Origin: an uncultured Clostridia bacterium
Lineage (GTDB): Bacteria; Bacillota; Clostridia; Monoglobales; Monoglobaceae
Direction of reading: 5' to 3'
DNA: 64,000 bases
NCBI GenBank assembly: GCA_910580105.1
Contig: CAJTWN010000009.1
Span: forward strand, 8,583-72,582
Numbering within the stretch: the first letter of the stretch is position 1; each line of letters begins with the position of its first letter. Shown here in pieces: positions 42,276 through 51,876 of the stretch. The notes under the pieces were generated by a model, which saw nothing but the letters and a program-made list of their open reading frames with translations, made no database searches and was not told the DNA's origin. The position numbers were made by a program, and so were the translations under genes.

Positions 42276-43469
42276 CTATTTCACCTTCACTATATTGGCC
42301 GCCGTGTTCCCAACCGCCAGCACCTCACAGCCGTCGCCATACAGACCGAGAAGCCGGATATCATGGGGAACCTGCACCCGTTTTTTCACCTTTCCGCCGG
42401 GACTTATCCGAAGGACCTCCCTGCGCTCATTTGCCACAATGGTACTTCCGCAGACGGTGACATTGTTCAGCTTGCCCTCTGCGGCATAAGTACCGCGCAG
42501 CCGTCCGTCCGCTCCATAGATTTCCAAAAGGTCATTGCCCCTGCTGTCCATGGTGACAAAGGCCATCACCCTTTCGCTTTCTATCTGGAATGCCGTCGGG
42601 TTCTTGCCTGCAAAGCTGACCGCATACCGGAGCTTTCCGCTTCGGGTATAGGCGCTGAGGTCACGGTCTGAAACGGCAACAATCTTATCGTTTCCATGAA
42701 ATTTCAGGCAGGAAATCATCACATCCTCACGCACGGTTGTGGACACCTCTGTTTTTCTTCGCACATCCAACACCCGAAGCCGGCTGTATGCCTTCTCGCC
42801 GTCGGTCATAATCTGGGCCGCAGCCACATAGCGGCCATTATCCGAAATATCAATATCGGTCAGATAGCCATCGCCGCTGTTCCAGGCAAAAATTTCCTGA
42901 CCGTCCGGATCAAAAACGGTGATGCGCGCCTTATAGCCGCTGGCGTCATGTGCGAAGGCGGTATAACCATTTTCACTGATTTTGGCCGAGAGGACGGTAT
43001 ATCCAATCTTGTACTCCTGCACCTGCCGCCCATTCCTGAATACATAAGCACTGTTTTTGCCTTCCAGATCAGCCGCAACCACATAACTGCCGCCCACATC
43101 CACCGACGGGTTGGTCATATAAATATCGGCGCTCCAGATGTCCCTGCCTTTTTTATTGACCTCTTTAATCTTCGCATTGTTATACACCAGCAGATTGTTG
43201 CCATAGGCCGCCTGCCGGTATTCGCCGCCGGCATCAAAATTGAGTTCCGCTTCCTTCTTCCCCCCTACCGGGAAGAAGATATTCAGCAGAAAAATCAGTA
43301 CCAGCGCCAAAACCACAACACTGGTGGTCAGCCGCGCCGGATAAATAGTGAGGTTTTTTCCGAAAAAGTTCACATTCTTTCTTCGGTCAAAAATCACAGC
43401 CGCCTTCTCTTGATATGCAGAAAACCTTTTTCCAAATGCTGATCTTTTCCATCCCCGTTTTTCAGCCAT
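42276..43469 (-). CDS. DUF5711-type single-pass membrane propeller protein
   Basis: The 397-residue protein has a basic N-terminal cytoplasmic tail, one membrane helix (~45-68, LTTSVVVLALVLIFLLNIFF) and an extracytoplasmic domain with WD/PQQ-like repeats (GRDIWSADIYMTNPSVDVGG, DISDNGRYVAAAQI, LEIYGADGRLRGTYAAEGKL), giving a beta-propeller. This fits DUF5711, found beside cvpA in clostridia. The function is unknown; envelope sensing or scaffolding is possible. It begins seven bases after truA, so it is part of the same operon. Confidence 0.7.
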   Translation of the reverse strand: MAEKRGWKRSAFGKRFSAYQEKAAVIFDRRKNVNFFGKNLTIYPARLTTSVVVLALVLIFLLNIFFPVGGKKEAELNFDAGGEYRQAAYGNNLLVYNNAKIKEVNKKGRDIWSADIYMTNPSVDVGGSYVVAADLEGKNSAYVFRNGRQVQEYKIGYTVLSAKISENGYTAFAHDASGYKARITVFDPDGQEIFAWNSGDGYLTDIDISDNGRYVAAAQIMTDGEKAYSRLRVLDVRRKTEVSTTVREDVMISCLKFHGNDKIVAVSDRDLSAYTRSGKLRYAVSFAGKNPTAFQIESERVMAFVTMDSRGNDLLEIYGADGRLRGTYAAEGKLNNVTVCGSTIVANERREVLRISPGGKVKKRVQVPHDIRLLGLYGDGCEVLAVGNTAANIVKVK

Positions 43470-43475
43470 TGTGCA

Positions 43476-44240
43476 TCACCGCCCTTCATCTTCCGGATTA
43501 AAATAAACTTTTTTGAGGAACAGCCCCTCCGGCGGCGCCGTTATGCCGCCTCGTGTCCGGTCACAGCTTTGAATAATCTCCGGCAACTCTTCCGCCGCAA
43601 TTTTTCCCAGTCCCACATCTGCCAGCGTACCGGCAATGATTCGAACCATGTTATACAAAAATGCGTCCGCCTCCACTGCAACGGACAACCGCTCCGGCTG
43701 TTCTGCATCCAGGGATACCCGGCAATGCCGGACGGTGCGCACCGTTGTTTTCTGGTCGCCCCCTGCCGCCATAAATCCGGCAAAATCGTGGGTTCCCTCA
43801 AAACAGGGCGCCGCCTTGACCATTGCCGCCCTGTCCAGGCGGTAGGGAAGATACCAGCTGTATTTCCGCACAAACGGACTGCGGATACGGCCATTCCATA
43901 TCTGATAGATATATCGTTTGCCTGCCGCCGAAAACCGGGCATGAAATTTCCCGTCCACCTCCCAGGCCTCCAGCGCGGAAATATCATCGGGCAGACGGTA
44001 ATTAAGGGCATACGGGAACTTTTCCACAGGAATATTGGTGTCCGCATAAAAATTCAGCACATAGTCAAGGGCATGAACCCCCGCATCTGTCCGGCTGCAG
44101 CCGGTCACCTGCACCGGTTTTCCCAGAAGTGCCGACAGCGCATCCTCCACCACCTGCTGAACCGTGATGCCATTCTTCTGCCGCTGCCAGCCATGGTAAT
44201 TTGTGCCGTCATATGTAATCCGCATTGCTATATTTTTCAT
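43476..44240 (-). CDS. truA: tRNA pseudouridine synthase A
   Basis: This 254-residue enzyme converts uridine to pseudouridine at positions 38-40 of tRNA anticodon arms. The catalytic Asp is in GCSRTDAGVHALD (~D53). Other TruA motifs are ITYDGTNYHGWQRQ near the N-terminus and AFLYNMVRIIAGTL in the second half. Length and layout are normal. It lies 47 bp after ecfT; ecfA1-ecfA2-ecfT-truA is the standard Firmicutes order, usually following ribosomal protein genes, which are absent here. Confidence 0.95.
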   Translation of the reverse strand: MKNIAMRITYDGTNYHGWQRQKNGITVQQVVEDALSALLGKPVQVTGCSRTDAGVHALDYVLNFYADTNIPVEKFPYALNYRLPDDISALEAWEVDGKFHARFSAAGKRYIYQIWNGRIRSPFVRKYSWYLPYRLDRAAMVKAAPCFEGTHDFAGFMAAGGDQKTTVRTVRHCRVSLDAEQPERLSVAVEADAFLYNMVRIIAGTLADVGLGKIAAEELPEIIQSCDRTRGGITAPPEGLFLKKVYFNPEDEGR

Positions 44241-44287
44241 ATTTCTGTCCCCTTGCCGCCATTTCTGCCTTCCGTTGACTCTATTTT

Positions 44288-45106
44288 TTACAGGCCGGGC
44301 GCACTGCCGAATCCAAGATTCAAAACAATCACCCCTGCACCCAGCGCAACCACCACCAGCCAGCCCCAGAGGTCAATCCGGTGCATCCGGAGTTCACGGA
44401 GCCGTGTCCGTCCTTCACCGCCGCGGTAACAGCGGCATTCCATCGCCGTTGCCAATTCATCCGCCCGGCGGAACGCACTGATAAACAGCGGAATCAGAAT
44501 CGGTATCATTGCCTTTGCGCGGCGGAGCAGGTTTCCGCTCTCAAAATCCGCGCCCCGGGCGGACTGTGCCTTGATAATTTTATCCGTTTCCTCCATCAGG
44601 GTGGGAATGAACCGCAGGGCAATGGTCATCATCATCGCCAGCTCATGGGCCGGAAAACCGATCCGCTTAAAAGGCGAGAGCAGACGTTCAATCCCATCCG
44701 TAAGTGCAATCGGCGATGTGGTCAATGTCAGCAGGGAGGTTCCCAGAATCAGAAATACCAGCCGCAAAACCATAAACGCCGCAAAATAAAGGCCCTCTTC
44801 GGTAACCTTCAAAAATCCCCATTGCCAAAGAACATTTCCGCCGGTGAAAAAGAGGTTGAAAACCCCGGTGATAAGGACAAAAATAAACACCGGTTTCAGT
44901 CCTTTCATCACAAAACGGGGAGAGATCCGGGACAGCAGAATGCTGCCTGCCAGAAAAATAACCAAAAGACCATAACCCCAAAAATTATGTACCAAAAAAA
45001 CCAGCGCTACATATACAAGCACCATCAGAATTTTTGTCCGCGGATCCAGCCGGTGTACCGCACTGTTCCCCGGAAAAAACTGACCCAATGTTATATCTTT
45101 CAGCAT
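44288..45106 (-). CDS. ecfT: ECF transporter transmembrane subunit EcfT
   Basis: The 272-residue protein has a GQFFPGNSAVHRLDPRTKI start typical of EcfT and about six to eight membrane helices. The two coupling helices carry the Ala-Arg-Gly-type motifs AQSARGADF and AMECRCYRGG, which contact the ATPases. The second motif has Cys where Ala is usual. EcfT links the two ATPases to exchangeable S-components for vitamins or cofactors; no S-component gene is in the window. It overlaps ecfA2 by seven bases. Confidence 0.93.
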   Translation of the reverse strand: MLKDITLGQFFPGNSAVHRLDPRTKILMVLVYVALVFLVHNFWGYGLLVIFLAGSILLSRISPRFVMKGLKPVFIFVLITGVFNLFFTGGNVLWQWGFLKVTEEGLYFAAFMVLRLVFLILGTSLLTLTTSPIALTDGIERLLSPFKRIGFPAHELAMMMTIALRFIPTLMEETDKIIKAQSARGADFESGNLLRRAKAMIPILIPLFISAFRRADELATAMECRCYRGGEGRTRLRELRMHRIDLWGWLVVVALGAGVIVLNLGFGSAPGL

Positions 45107-45966
45107 CCGCTTTCCTCCCGACCGAGGCCCAGCATCCCGGCAATCGCACCAAAAGCCTCTTCCATTGTATAAATCCCTTCCGGCAGCGGCCAGCCCGCCG
45201 CCCGCAAATCATCGGTGATCCGGGTCACTTGGGGAACGGTAAGTCCAATCTCCTCCAAACGGTTCCGCCTTTTAAATACTTCCCGGGGCGGCGCAAACAT
45301 CTCCACCCGTCCCTGATTCATCACAAGAATCCGGTCTGCCAGCTTTGCCACATCTTCCATACTATGAGAGACCAGAAGCACCGTCATCCCCATCCGGCGG
45401 TGCATGTCCCGTATCTTGAACAGGATTTCATCCCGTCCTGCCGGGTCCAGGCCCGCAGTGGGTTCATCCAGCACCAATACTTTGGGCTGCATTGCCAGCA
45501 CACCGGCAATTGCCGCCCGCCGTTTCTGGCCGCCGGACAGGTCAAAGGGCGACTTTTGGAGTGCTTCTTTGGGGAGCCCAACCAAATTGGCCGAGAGCAG
45601 AACCCTTTCTTTGATTTCGTCCTCTGAAAGCCCCATATTCTTTGGGCCAAAAGCAATGTCCTTTTCCACCGTCTCCTCAAAAAGCTGATATTCCGGATAC
45701 TGCATCACCAGTCCCACCTGGAACCGCACACTGCGCAGATTACTCTCCTTTGCGTGAATATCTTTTCCATCAATAAAAACCTGTCCGCTCTGCGGCTTTA
45801 CCAAGCCGTTAAGCATCTGAATCAATGTGGATTTTCCGGAACCCGTATGGCCGATTACCCCGACAAACTCCCCTTCATTCACCGAGAGGCTGACGTCAAA
45901 AAGGGCCTGCTTTTCAAAAGGACCACCCTTCATATAGGTATAATTTACCTGTTCCAGCTTAATCAT
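45100..45966 (-). CDS. ecfA2: ECF transporter ATPase EcfA2
   Basis: The 288-residue ATPase has Walker A GHTGSGKST, Q-loop MQYPEYQLF, signature LSGGQKRR, Walker B VLVLDEPTAGLDP and the switch His in LLVSHSMED. The YPEYQLF stretch is characteristic of EcfA2. The C-terminal extension (~225-288) makes the dimer contacts seen in group II ECF modules. It forms a heterodimer with EcfA1 and drives uptake through EcfT. Its start overlaps the end of ecfA1 by four bases. Confidence 0.93.
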   Translation of the reverse strand: MIKLEQVNYTYMKGGPFEKQALFDVSLSVNEGEFVGVIGHTGSGKSTLIQMLNGLVKPQSGQVFIDGKDIHAKESNLRSVRFQVGLVMQYPEYQLFEETVEKDIAFGPKNMGLSEDEIKERVLLSANLVGLPKEALQKSPFDLSGGQKRRAAIAGVLAMQPKVLVLDEPTAGLDPAGRDEILFKIRDMHRRMGMTVLLVSHSMEDVAKLADRILVMNQGRVEMFAPPREVFKRRNRLEEIGLTVPQVTRITDDLRAAGWPLPEGIYTMEEAFGAIAGMLGLGREESGC

Positions 45967-46817
45967 ATACGCTCACCTGTCTTTTTCTTCAAGTCCAAAA
46001 TTGCTTCCACACACGCCCCTGGGGTGAGTATCTCCCCGGACAGTTCTGCCCCTGCCTTCCCCAGGCGATGGGCAAGCTCTGTGGCCTGGGGCGTGTCCAG
46101 TCCCAAAGCCTTCATTTCCTCCACCCGGGTAAACACCTTTTCCGGCGGCGCATCCATCACAATTTTTCCATCGTCCATCACCACAACCCGATCAGCCTGC
46201 ACAGCCTCATCCATATAGTGTGTTATCAAAACCACTGTCAGTTTTTCCTCTCTGTGCAGGCGCCGGATGGTTTCCATCACCTCGCGCCGTCCCACCGGGT
46301 CCAGCATTGCCGTTGCTTCGTCCAGAACCAGAACCTTGGGCCGCATCGCCAGTATACCGGCAATCGCCACCCGCTGCTTCTGTCCGCCGGAAAGCATATG
46401 GGGCGCGTGTTGTTTAAAGGCCGTCATATGCACCGCTTCCAAAGACTGTTCCACCCGTTCTCTAATCTCTTTTGGGGCAATCCCCAAATTTTCCGGCGCA
46501 AAGGCCACGTCCTCTTCAACGATGGTTGCCACCATCTGATTGTCCGGATTCTGAAAGACCATTCCCACTTCGCCGCGGATGTCATAGAGCAGTTCCGGAT
46601 CCGCCGTATCCATACCGTCCACCGTCACCGTCCCTGCCGTTGGCGTCAAAATCGCATTAAAATGTTTCGCCAACGTGGATTTTCCGGAACCATTATGCCC
46701 CAAAACCGCCACAAAAGCGCCTTCTTCTATCTCCAGATCTATTCCGCGCAGGACTTCACGGGACACTTCTTCTTCCGTGTCCGAATAGCAAAAACGGAGT
46801 CCTTTCACTGTTATCAT
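45963..46817 (-). CDS. ecfA1: ECF transporter ATPase EcfA1
   Basis: The 284-residue ATPase carries Walker A GHNGSGKST, Q-loop FQNPDNQMVA (the NPDNQ motif is typical of EcfA1), signature LSGGQKQR, Walker B VLVLDEATAMLDP and switch His in LITHYMDEA. GGAGGT lies nine bases before the ATG. It is the first gene of the ecfA1-ecfA2-ecfT-truA-DUF5711-cvpA-rho series. Upstream (46820-47540) there is only repeat mosaic, and no convincing promoter was recognised there. Confidence 0.93.
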   Translation of the reverse strand: MITVKGLRFCYSDTEEEVSREVLRGIDLEIEEGAFVAVLGHNGSGKSTLAKHFNAILTPTAGTVTVDGMDTADPELLYDIRGEVGMVFQNPDNQMVATIVEEDVAFAPENLGIAPKEIRERVEQSLEAVHMTAFKQHAPHMLSGGQKQRVAIAGILAMRPKVLVLDEATAMLDPVGRREVMETIRRLHREEKLTVVLITHYMDEAVQADRVVVMDDGKIVMDAPPEKVFTRVEEMKALGLDTPQATELAHRLGKAGAELSGEILTPGACVEAILDLKKKTGERI

Positions 46818-46844
46818 CTTTCATCTACCTCCATCGTCGGCGCA

Positions 46845-47540
46845 CGACCAAATTTGTTTACTTCGCGGCTTTGCTGCGAAGATTCACTTTATGGTCGGCG
46901 CCTCCTCTTTCCCACAAAACGCGCTTCGCTGGCGTTTTGTGGGGGCCCTGCCGTGTTCTGTGCCGCTGTTTTTGGCCAATTTGCTCGCTTTTTCTTGTGC
47001 ATATTCCCTATGCCGTAGGGGCGACCCTATGTGGTCGCCCGAACCAATGGGAAATTTTTCATTTCGCGGCCACCCGTCGGCGCCTCCTCTTTCCCGCGTC
47101 GAACCACGCCCTTTTTCGTTCATTTTGCCCTCGGCCAAAATTCACTTTTCGGTCGGGTTCTTCCTTCATCCCATCAAAGCATAGCTTTGATGGGAACCCT
47201 TTTTCGCCTTTTTGGGAGCCCTGCGGTGCTTTGTGCCGCTGTTTTTGATTGAATCGCTCACTTCTTCTGTGCGTTCTCCCTATGCCGTAGGGACGACCCT
47301 ATCGTCGACACTCAGCTCATTTGCTCGTTTTTCTGTGCGTATTTTGCACACCGTAGGGGCGACCCCGTGTGGTCGCCCGAACCAATGGGAAATTTTTCAT
47401 TTCGCGGCCGTCCATCGGTTCTTCCTTCTTCCCACCAAATCTTTGCTTTGATGGGAGCCCTATAACCTTGTCCGCAGCAATCCGGAAAAGGGTTTTTCAT
47501 TCAGCAAAGTTGCGCATTGGGACAAGCGTCACGCTTGCCG
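46845..47540. repeat. Palindromic repeat mosaic upstream of the ecf operon
   Basis: The segment has no real gene. It contains CTTCGCGGC..GCTGCGAAG, CAAAACGCG...GGCGTTTTG, three GTAGGGGCGACC...GGTCGCCCG copies or fragments (~47010, ~47285, ~47355), a TCAAAGC..GCTTTGA hairpin, and GACAAGCGTCACGCTTGC at 47521-47538. The last is the same boundary motif found at the carB and deacetylase ends. It lies ~35 bp past the stop of the minus-strand methyltransferase gene, in the same orientation relative to the gene. Confidence 0.8.
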
Positions 47541-47571
47541 GCCAATTTGCCCGCTTTTTCACTTTATACAA

Positions 47572-48462
47572 TTATATCCCGTCGTGACTGCACCAGCGGG
47601 CAGAATATCCGCAGGGAAGAACCAAACCGCCATTTGTAATCGGAAGGCCAACCTCATCCGTCTCAGAAATCCCCCCGAACTTTTTCATCAGCGTCAAACG
47701 ATAGATATTCGAAAGTACACTTCCCGAAAGCCCGGTGGTATAGGAATTCACCAAAAAGAACAGCGGATGATCGGATAAAACCTCCATGCAAAGGGCAATC
47801 AAATCAAAAAGTTCATCCTCAATTTTCCAAATCTCTCCTTTAGGACCTCGGCCATAGGAAGGGGGATCCATGATAATACCATCATATTTTCTGCCCCGGC
47901 GGATTTCACGGCCTACAAATTTTTTCACATCATCCACAATAAATCGGATCGGATGTTCTGATAATTTCGAAAGGCGTGCATTTTCCTTCGCCCAGGTCAC
48001 CATTCCCTTTGCGGCATCCACATGACAGACCGCCGCACCCGCTTCCGCCGCCGCCATTGTCGCGCCGCCGGTATAGGCAAACAAGTTAAGCACCCGGACT
48101 TCTTCCCTCTGTTTCTTTGCCTGCCGGATCAAACCGCTGCACCAATCCCAATTTGCCGCCTGTTCCGGAAAAAGGCCGGTGTGTTTAAATCCCATCGGTT
48201 TGATACCAAAGGTCAAATTTTTATAAGAAACTGTCCAGGATTCCGGCAGCGTCCGGAACATTTCCCACTTTCCGCCGCCGGAACTGCTGCGATGATATAC
48301 TGCATCCGCCTTTTTCCATGCAATGGCCTGCTCTGCCGCCGGCACCTGCCACACAATCTGCGGATCAGGACGCCGCAGGACATAATTTCCCCAGCGTTCC
48401 AGCTTTTCTCCCTGCGAAGCGTCAATCAATTCATAATCTTTCCAGCCATCAGCCAAAAACAT
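47572..48462 (-). CDS. Class I SAM-dependent methyltransferase (RlmI/RlmK-like)
   Basis: The start at 48462 (MFLADGWKDYELIDASQGEK) has AAAGGA eight bases upstream, better than the earlier ATGs at 48483 and 48471. The ~296-residue product has a Rossmann methyltransferase domain: motif I VLNLFAYTGGATMAAA, motif II CHVDAAKGMVTWAKENA, the DD at IRFIVDDV, and catalytic motif IMDPPSYGRGPKGE. The DPPSYG motif and the NWDW stretch are those of the RlmI/RlmL-K-like family that methylates rRNA cytosine or guanine. The exact target is not known. It is cytoplasmic and monocistronic, flanked by repeat mosaics. Confidence 0.85.
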   Translation of the reverse strand: MFLADGWKDYELIDASQGEKLERWGNYVLRRPDPQIVWQVPAAEQAIAWKKADAVYHRSSSGGGKWEMFRTLPESWTVSYKNLTFGIKPMGFKHTGLFPEQAANWDWCSGLIRQAKKQREEVRVLNLFAYTGGATMAAAEAGAAVCHVDAAKGMVTWAKENARLSKLSEHPIRFIVDDVKKFVGREIRRGRKYDGIIMDPPSYGRGPKGEIWKIEDELFDLIALCMEVLSDHPLFFLVNSYTTGLSGSVLSNIYRLTLMKKFGGISETDEVGLPITNGGLVLPCGYSARWCSHDGI

Positions 48463-48584
48463 ACCGGACATCCTTTCTGTCAAAAGGGATAATCCCCGAA
48501 AAATGCAGATACTTCCCCTTTTATCCTCATGTTAAAATATCGTTTTATTATACCATCTTTTTCCCTCGCTGTCAAACAACAAAC

Positions 48585-49365
48585 ATTGTTTCGGGCGACC
48601 ACACGGGGTCGCCCCTACGGCATACGGAAAACGCACAGAAATAGCGGGCAAATCGACCAAGGGCAAAATGAACGAAAAAGGGCGTGGTTCGACGCGGGAG
48701 AGAGGAGGCGCCGATGGACGGCCGCGAAATGAAAATTTTCCCATTGGTTCGGGCGACCACATGGGGTCGCCCCTACGGCGTGCGGAATATGCACAAAAAA
48801 TGCGAGCAAATCGACCAAGGGTAGAAACGAGAAGGTAAGGCTGAAAGTGAACAGATATACATCAGAGATACCGGAAAAAAGGGCTCCCACAAAACGCCAG
48901 CGAAGCGCGTTTTGCGGGAAAGAGGAGGCGCCGACCATAAAGTGAATCTTCGCGGCTTTGCCGCGAAGTAAACAAATTTGGTCGTGCGACGACGACGGGG
49001 TCGCCCCTACGGCGTGCGGAATATGCACAGAAAAAACGAGCAAATTGGCCAAAAACAGCGGCACAGAACACGGCAGGGCCCCCACAAAAGGTAAAAAAGG
49101 GCTCCCAAAAAGGTAAAAAGGGCTCCCATCAAAGCATAGCTTTGATGGGATAAAGGAGAACCCGACCATAAAGTGAATTTTGCCCGAGGGCAAAATGAAC
49201 GAAAAAGGGCGTGGTTCGACGCAGGAGAGAGGAGGCGCCGACGGACGGCAGCGAAATGAAAATTTTTCCATTGGTTCGGGCGACCACACGGGGTCGCCCC
49301 TACGGCGTGCAGAATACGCACAGAAAAAACAAGCAAATTTGGTCGTGCGCCGACGACGGGGTTGC
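48585..49365. repeat. Palindromic repeat mosaic between the methyltransferase and patatin genes
   Basis: Copies of GGGCGACCAC...GGTCGCCCC lie at ~48592, ~48748 and ~49278, with a half copy near 48998. Shared blocks include GACGAAAAAGGGCGTGGTTCG-like stretches (two copies, ~48670 and ~49198), GGAGGCGCCGA, CAAAACGCCAGCGAAGCGCG, CTTCGCGGCTTTGCCGCGAAG-type hairpins and TCAAAGC..GCTTTGA. Long open frames across it are repeat artefacts with no ribosome site. The 48484-48584 stretch holds only the methyltransferase upstream region. Confidence 0.8.
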
Positions 49366-49390
49366 AGTCTTCCCCCTGATATGGTATACT
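49362..49390 (+). promoter_or_regulatory. Promoter of the patatin gene at the mosaic edge
   Basis: TTGCAG (49362-49367), a 17-bp spacer and TATACT (49385-49390). The -35 box begins within a few bases of the last repeat module, and the leader is ~190 nt. Confidence 0.6.
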
Positions 49391-49582
49391 TTTTTATTAT
49401 ATACCCTGTTAAAAATGGCTGATTGTGCAAACATCCCATTTATATTCAGCTTGCCGCTGTATACCCCTGCACCGGCAGAGCGGTCTTTTGGCCGTTGGCA
49501 TCTCTTATCATTTTCCCATGCGGATACGAGATTTCTTTTTACCTATGTTTTCGCCGGCGCATGGCGGCAGAATGGAGATAGA

Positions 49583-50455
49583 ATGATGATACAGGCAGGT
49601 CTTATACTGGAAGGCGGCGGAATGCGCGGTGTCTATACCGCCGGCGTTCTGGATTTCTTCCTTGACAAACAACTCTCCTTCGAAAGTGTTTACGGCGTTT
49701 CTGCAGGCGCCTGTCACGCCTGCAGTTTTCTTTCCGGACAGCGGCGGAGAGCCTTTGACGTCAATGTGAATTATTTAAAAGACAGGCGCTATGCCGGCCT
49801 TTATAGCCTTCTCACCACCGGCAGCTGGTTTGGCCGCGAGATGATCATCGACATCATCCCCAACCAGTTATACCCCTATGATTACGATGCCCAGGCGAAC
49901 AATCCCAGCAAGTTCTATGCAGTTGTGACCAACTGCAGAACCGGGAAACCCGAATATATGCGCATCACCGATCTCAGACGGGATCTTCCCATCATCTGGG
50001 CTTCCTCTTCCCTCCCTTTTTTAGCCCCTGTGGTAACGCTGAACGGAAGTCCATACCTGGACGGCGGCATCGCAGATGCCATCCCCTTTGAAAAAGCTGT
50101 GGCCGACGGCCACAAAAAAAACATTATCGTGCTCACCCGCGATGCACATTACCGCAAAACACCAAGCCGCATTGTACGTCCGGCAAAAATTAAATACCGA
50201 AAATATCCGGCGCTGGCCGACTGTTTGAAAAACCGGCACAATATGTATAACCAAAGCCTTGACCGGATACAGGAGGCAGAAGCCGCAGGAGAAGCTTTGG
50301 TCATACGTCCCAAATCCCCCGTTGCCATCGGCCGGCTGGAAAAGGACAGACAGAAGCTGGAAGCCCTTTACAATGACGGCTATCACGATGCGGAAGCGCT
50401 CTATCCAAAAATGCAGGAATTTTTATTCGGCACAAAAGAAAGAATAGAACCATAA
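49583..50455 (+). CDS. Patatin-like phospholipase (RssA/YjjU type)
   Basis: The start (MMIQAGLILEGGGMRGVYTA) is set by GGAGA just upstream; the second Met at 49586 is equally possible. The ~290-residue product has the oxyanion loop EGGGMRGVY, the nucleophile elbow GVSAG (Ser ~38) and the catalytic DGG in YLDGGIADAIP. These define the patatin Ser-Asp dyad hydrolases, which cleave phospholipid or neutral lipid acyl chains. It has no signal peptide, so it probably acts in the cytoplasm or at the inner membrane face. Earlier in-frame ATGs exist (for instance ~49414), but none has a ribosome site and the earlier frame runs into repeats. Confidence 0.88.
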   Translation: MMIQAGLILEGGGMRGVYTAGVLDFFLDKQLSFESVYGVSAGACHACSFLSGQRRRAFDVNVNYLKDRRYAGLYSLLTTGSWFGREMIIDIIPNQLYPYDYDAQANNPSKFYAVVTNCRTGKPEYMRITDLRRDLPIIWASSSLPFLAPVVTLNGSPYLDGGIADAIPFEKAVADGHKKNIIVLTRDAHYRKTPSRIVRPAKIKYRKYPALADCLKNRHNMYNQSLDRIQEAEAAGEALVIRPKSPVAIGRLEKDRQKLEALYNDGYHDAEALYPKMQEFLFGTKERIEP

Positions 50456-50556
50456 GCGGCTTTGCTCTTTAATTGCATTGCGCCGCCGGCCAAAATGTAT
50501 ACGGATTTATGCGCCTCAGCTTTACGCTAAATTGTGTTGGAAAAGGAGAATAAACG

Positions 50557-51324
50557 ATGAAAAAATTTGTATCCTGGAACGTAAACGGACTCCGCGCCTG
50601 TGTTCAAAAAGATTTTTCTGAAAGCATAAAAGCCCTTGACCCGGACGTCCTTTGCCTGCAAGAGACCAAATTACAGGCAGGGCAGATTGACCTGCCCATG
50701 GACGGCTATTTCACCTATTGGAATTATGCTGAAAAGAAAGGGTATTCCGGCACCGCCATCTTCACCAAAGACGAACCTCTTTCTGTGTCCTATGGCATCG
50801 GCATCCCGGAACATGATACCGAAGGCCGTGTCATTACCGCAGAATTCCCGGACTATTATCTCGTCACCTGCTATACCCCCAATGCCCAGGAAGGATTGAA
50901 ACGGCTGGATTATCGGATGCAGTGGGAAGATGCCTTTGCCGCATATCTGAAAGCGCTGGAGATCACCAAACCTGTCATTCTGTGCGGCGATCTCAATGTG
51001 GCGCACCAGGAAATTGATTTGAAAAACCCCAAAACCAACCGTAAAAACGCAGGCTTTACCGACGAGGAGCGCGGAAAGTTCTCTGCCCTTCTTGCGCAGG
51101 GATTCCTTGATACCTTCCGCTATTTTCATCCCGATGCGGAGGGCGAATATTCCTGGTGGTCCTATCGTTTTAAGGCCCGTGAAAAGAATGCCGGATGGCG
51201 GATTGACTACTTCCTGGTTTCCGAGCCGCTGAAAGAACGTCTGCGCGGCGCATCCATCCATCAGGAAATCTTTGGCTCTGATCACTGCCCCATTGAGCTT
51301 CTTCTCAATGATGACCAACTATGA
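50557..51324 (+). CDS. xth: Exodeoxyribonuclease III / AP endonuclease
   Basis: This 255-residue enzyme cuts DNA at abasic sites and degrades 3' ends during base-excision repair. The family motifs are all present: SWNVNGLRA, the metal Glu in LCLQETKLQ, GDLNVAHQEIDL (catalytic Asp and Asn), DTFRYFHP, DYFLVS and the final GSDHCPIEL with catalytic His. AAAAGGAG precedes the start. The length is normal. It lies 100 bp after the patatin gene and may be co-transcribed with it and with the small gene that follows. Confidence 0.96.
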   Translation: MKKFVSWNVNGLRACVQKDFSESIKALDPDVLCLQETKLQAGQIDLPMDGYFTYWNYAEKKGYSGTAIFTKDEPLSVSYGIGIPEHDTEGRVITAEFPDYYLVTCYTPNAQEGLKRLDYRMQWEDAFAAYLKALEITKPVILCGDLNVAHQEIDLKNPKTNRKNAGFTDEERGKFSALLAQGFLDTFRYFHPDAEGEYSWWSYRFKAREKNAGWRIDYFLVSEPLKERLRGASIHQEIFGSDHCPIELLLNDDQL

Positions 51325-51420
51325 GACTGCATCCGAAATCTTTACCGCAGGTTTTGCTGCAAAACTCACAGCTGCCCTGCACATAAATTTATCCCTGCAT
51401 CAACGAAAAGGGAGGCCCAT

Positions 51421-51792
51421 ATGTTCTATAAAATAAAAAAGATTTCCCATATATTTTCCACTTTTTTTATTGTCTCCCTTGCCCTCATTTCGCTGATTTG
51501 TAAAACATATCACTATAAACACACCTTTTCAACCGGCAAATGGATCAACCATCCGGCTGCGCGCACCGATATTGCGGACAATTTGCTCGCAAAACATCCC
51601 CTCACCGGTATGACCCTATCAGAAGTTGAAACTTTGCTCGGGCCCGAAACAGAAAATGCTTATTGTAAAAGGGAGAACAACCTTGTATATTACTTAGGGC
51701 CGGAACGGGGAATATTGGCAATTGACAGCGAATGGCTGGTGATTGAATTTCAAAACGGACGTGTCAGCAAAACCTATATTACAACAGATTAA
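51421..51792 (+). CDS. Small membrane-anchored BamE/SmpA-like protein
   Basis: This 123-residue protein has one N-terminal hydrophobic segment (~8-28, ISHIFSTFFIVSLALISLIC), which should anchor it with the C-terminal part outside. The region GMTLSEVETLLGPETE followed by NNLVYYLGPERG and VIEFQNGRVSKTYI resembles the BamE/SmpA-like fold (helix with GM..(S)EV...LG.P, then strands) found in small envelope proteins. There is no lipobox-like Cys at a convincing site, although a Cys ends the hydrophobic stretch. GGGAGG precedes the ATG. The function is unknown. Confidence 0.65.
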   Translation: MFYKIKKISHIFSTFFIVSLALISLICKTYHYKHTFSTGKWINHPAARTDIADNLLAKHPLTGMTLSEVETLLGPETENAYCKRENNLVYYLGPERGILAIDSEWLVIEFQNGRVSKTYITTD

Positions 51793-51836
51793 ACATCCGG
51801 TTTTGTTCAACAAAAAAACAATAAATAATACAAAAA

Positions 51837-51876
51837 AATAGGCCTGCTGTTGTTTTCTGCCAACAGTAGGCCTATT
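51837..51876. terminator. Bidirectional terminator between converging genes
   Basis: AATAGGCCTGCTGTTG pairs with CAACAGTAGGCCTATT (one G-U) over TTTTCTGC, with A's to the left and T's on the minus-strand exit. It overlaps the stop codon of the XRE gene at 51872-51874. Confidence 0.85.

Noticed and set aside
48615..49439. A 274-residue minus-strand frame
   Set aside because: It lies entirely in repeat mosaic, repeats the same motif translations and lacks a ribosome site.
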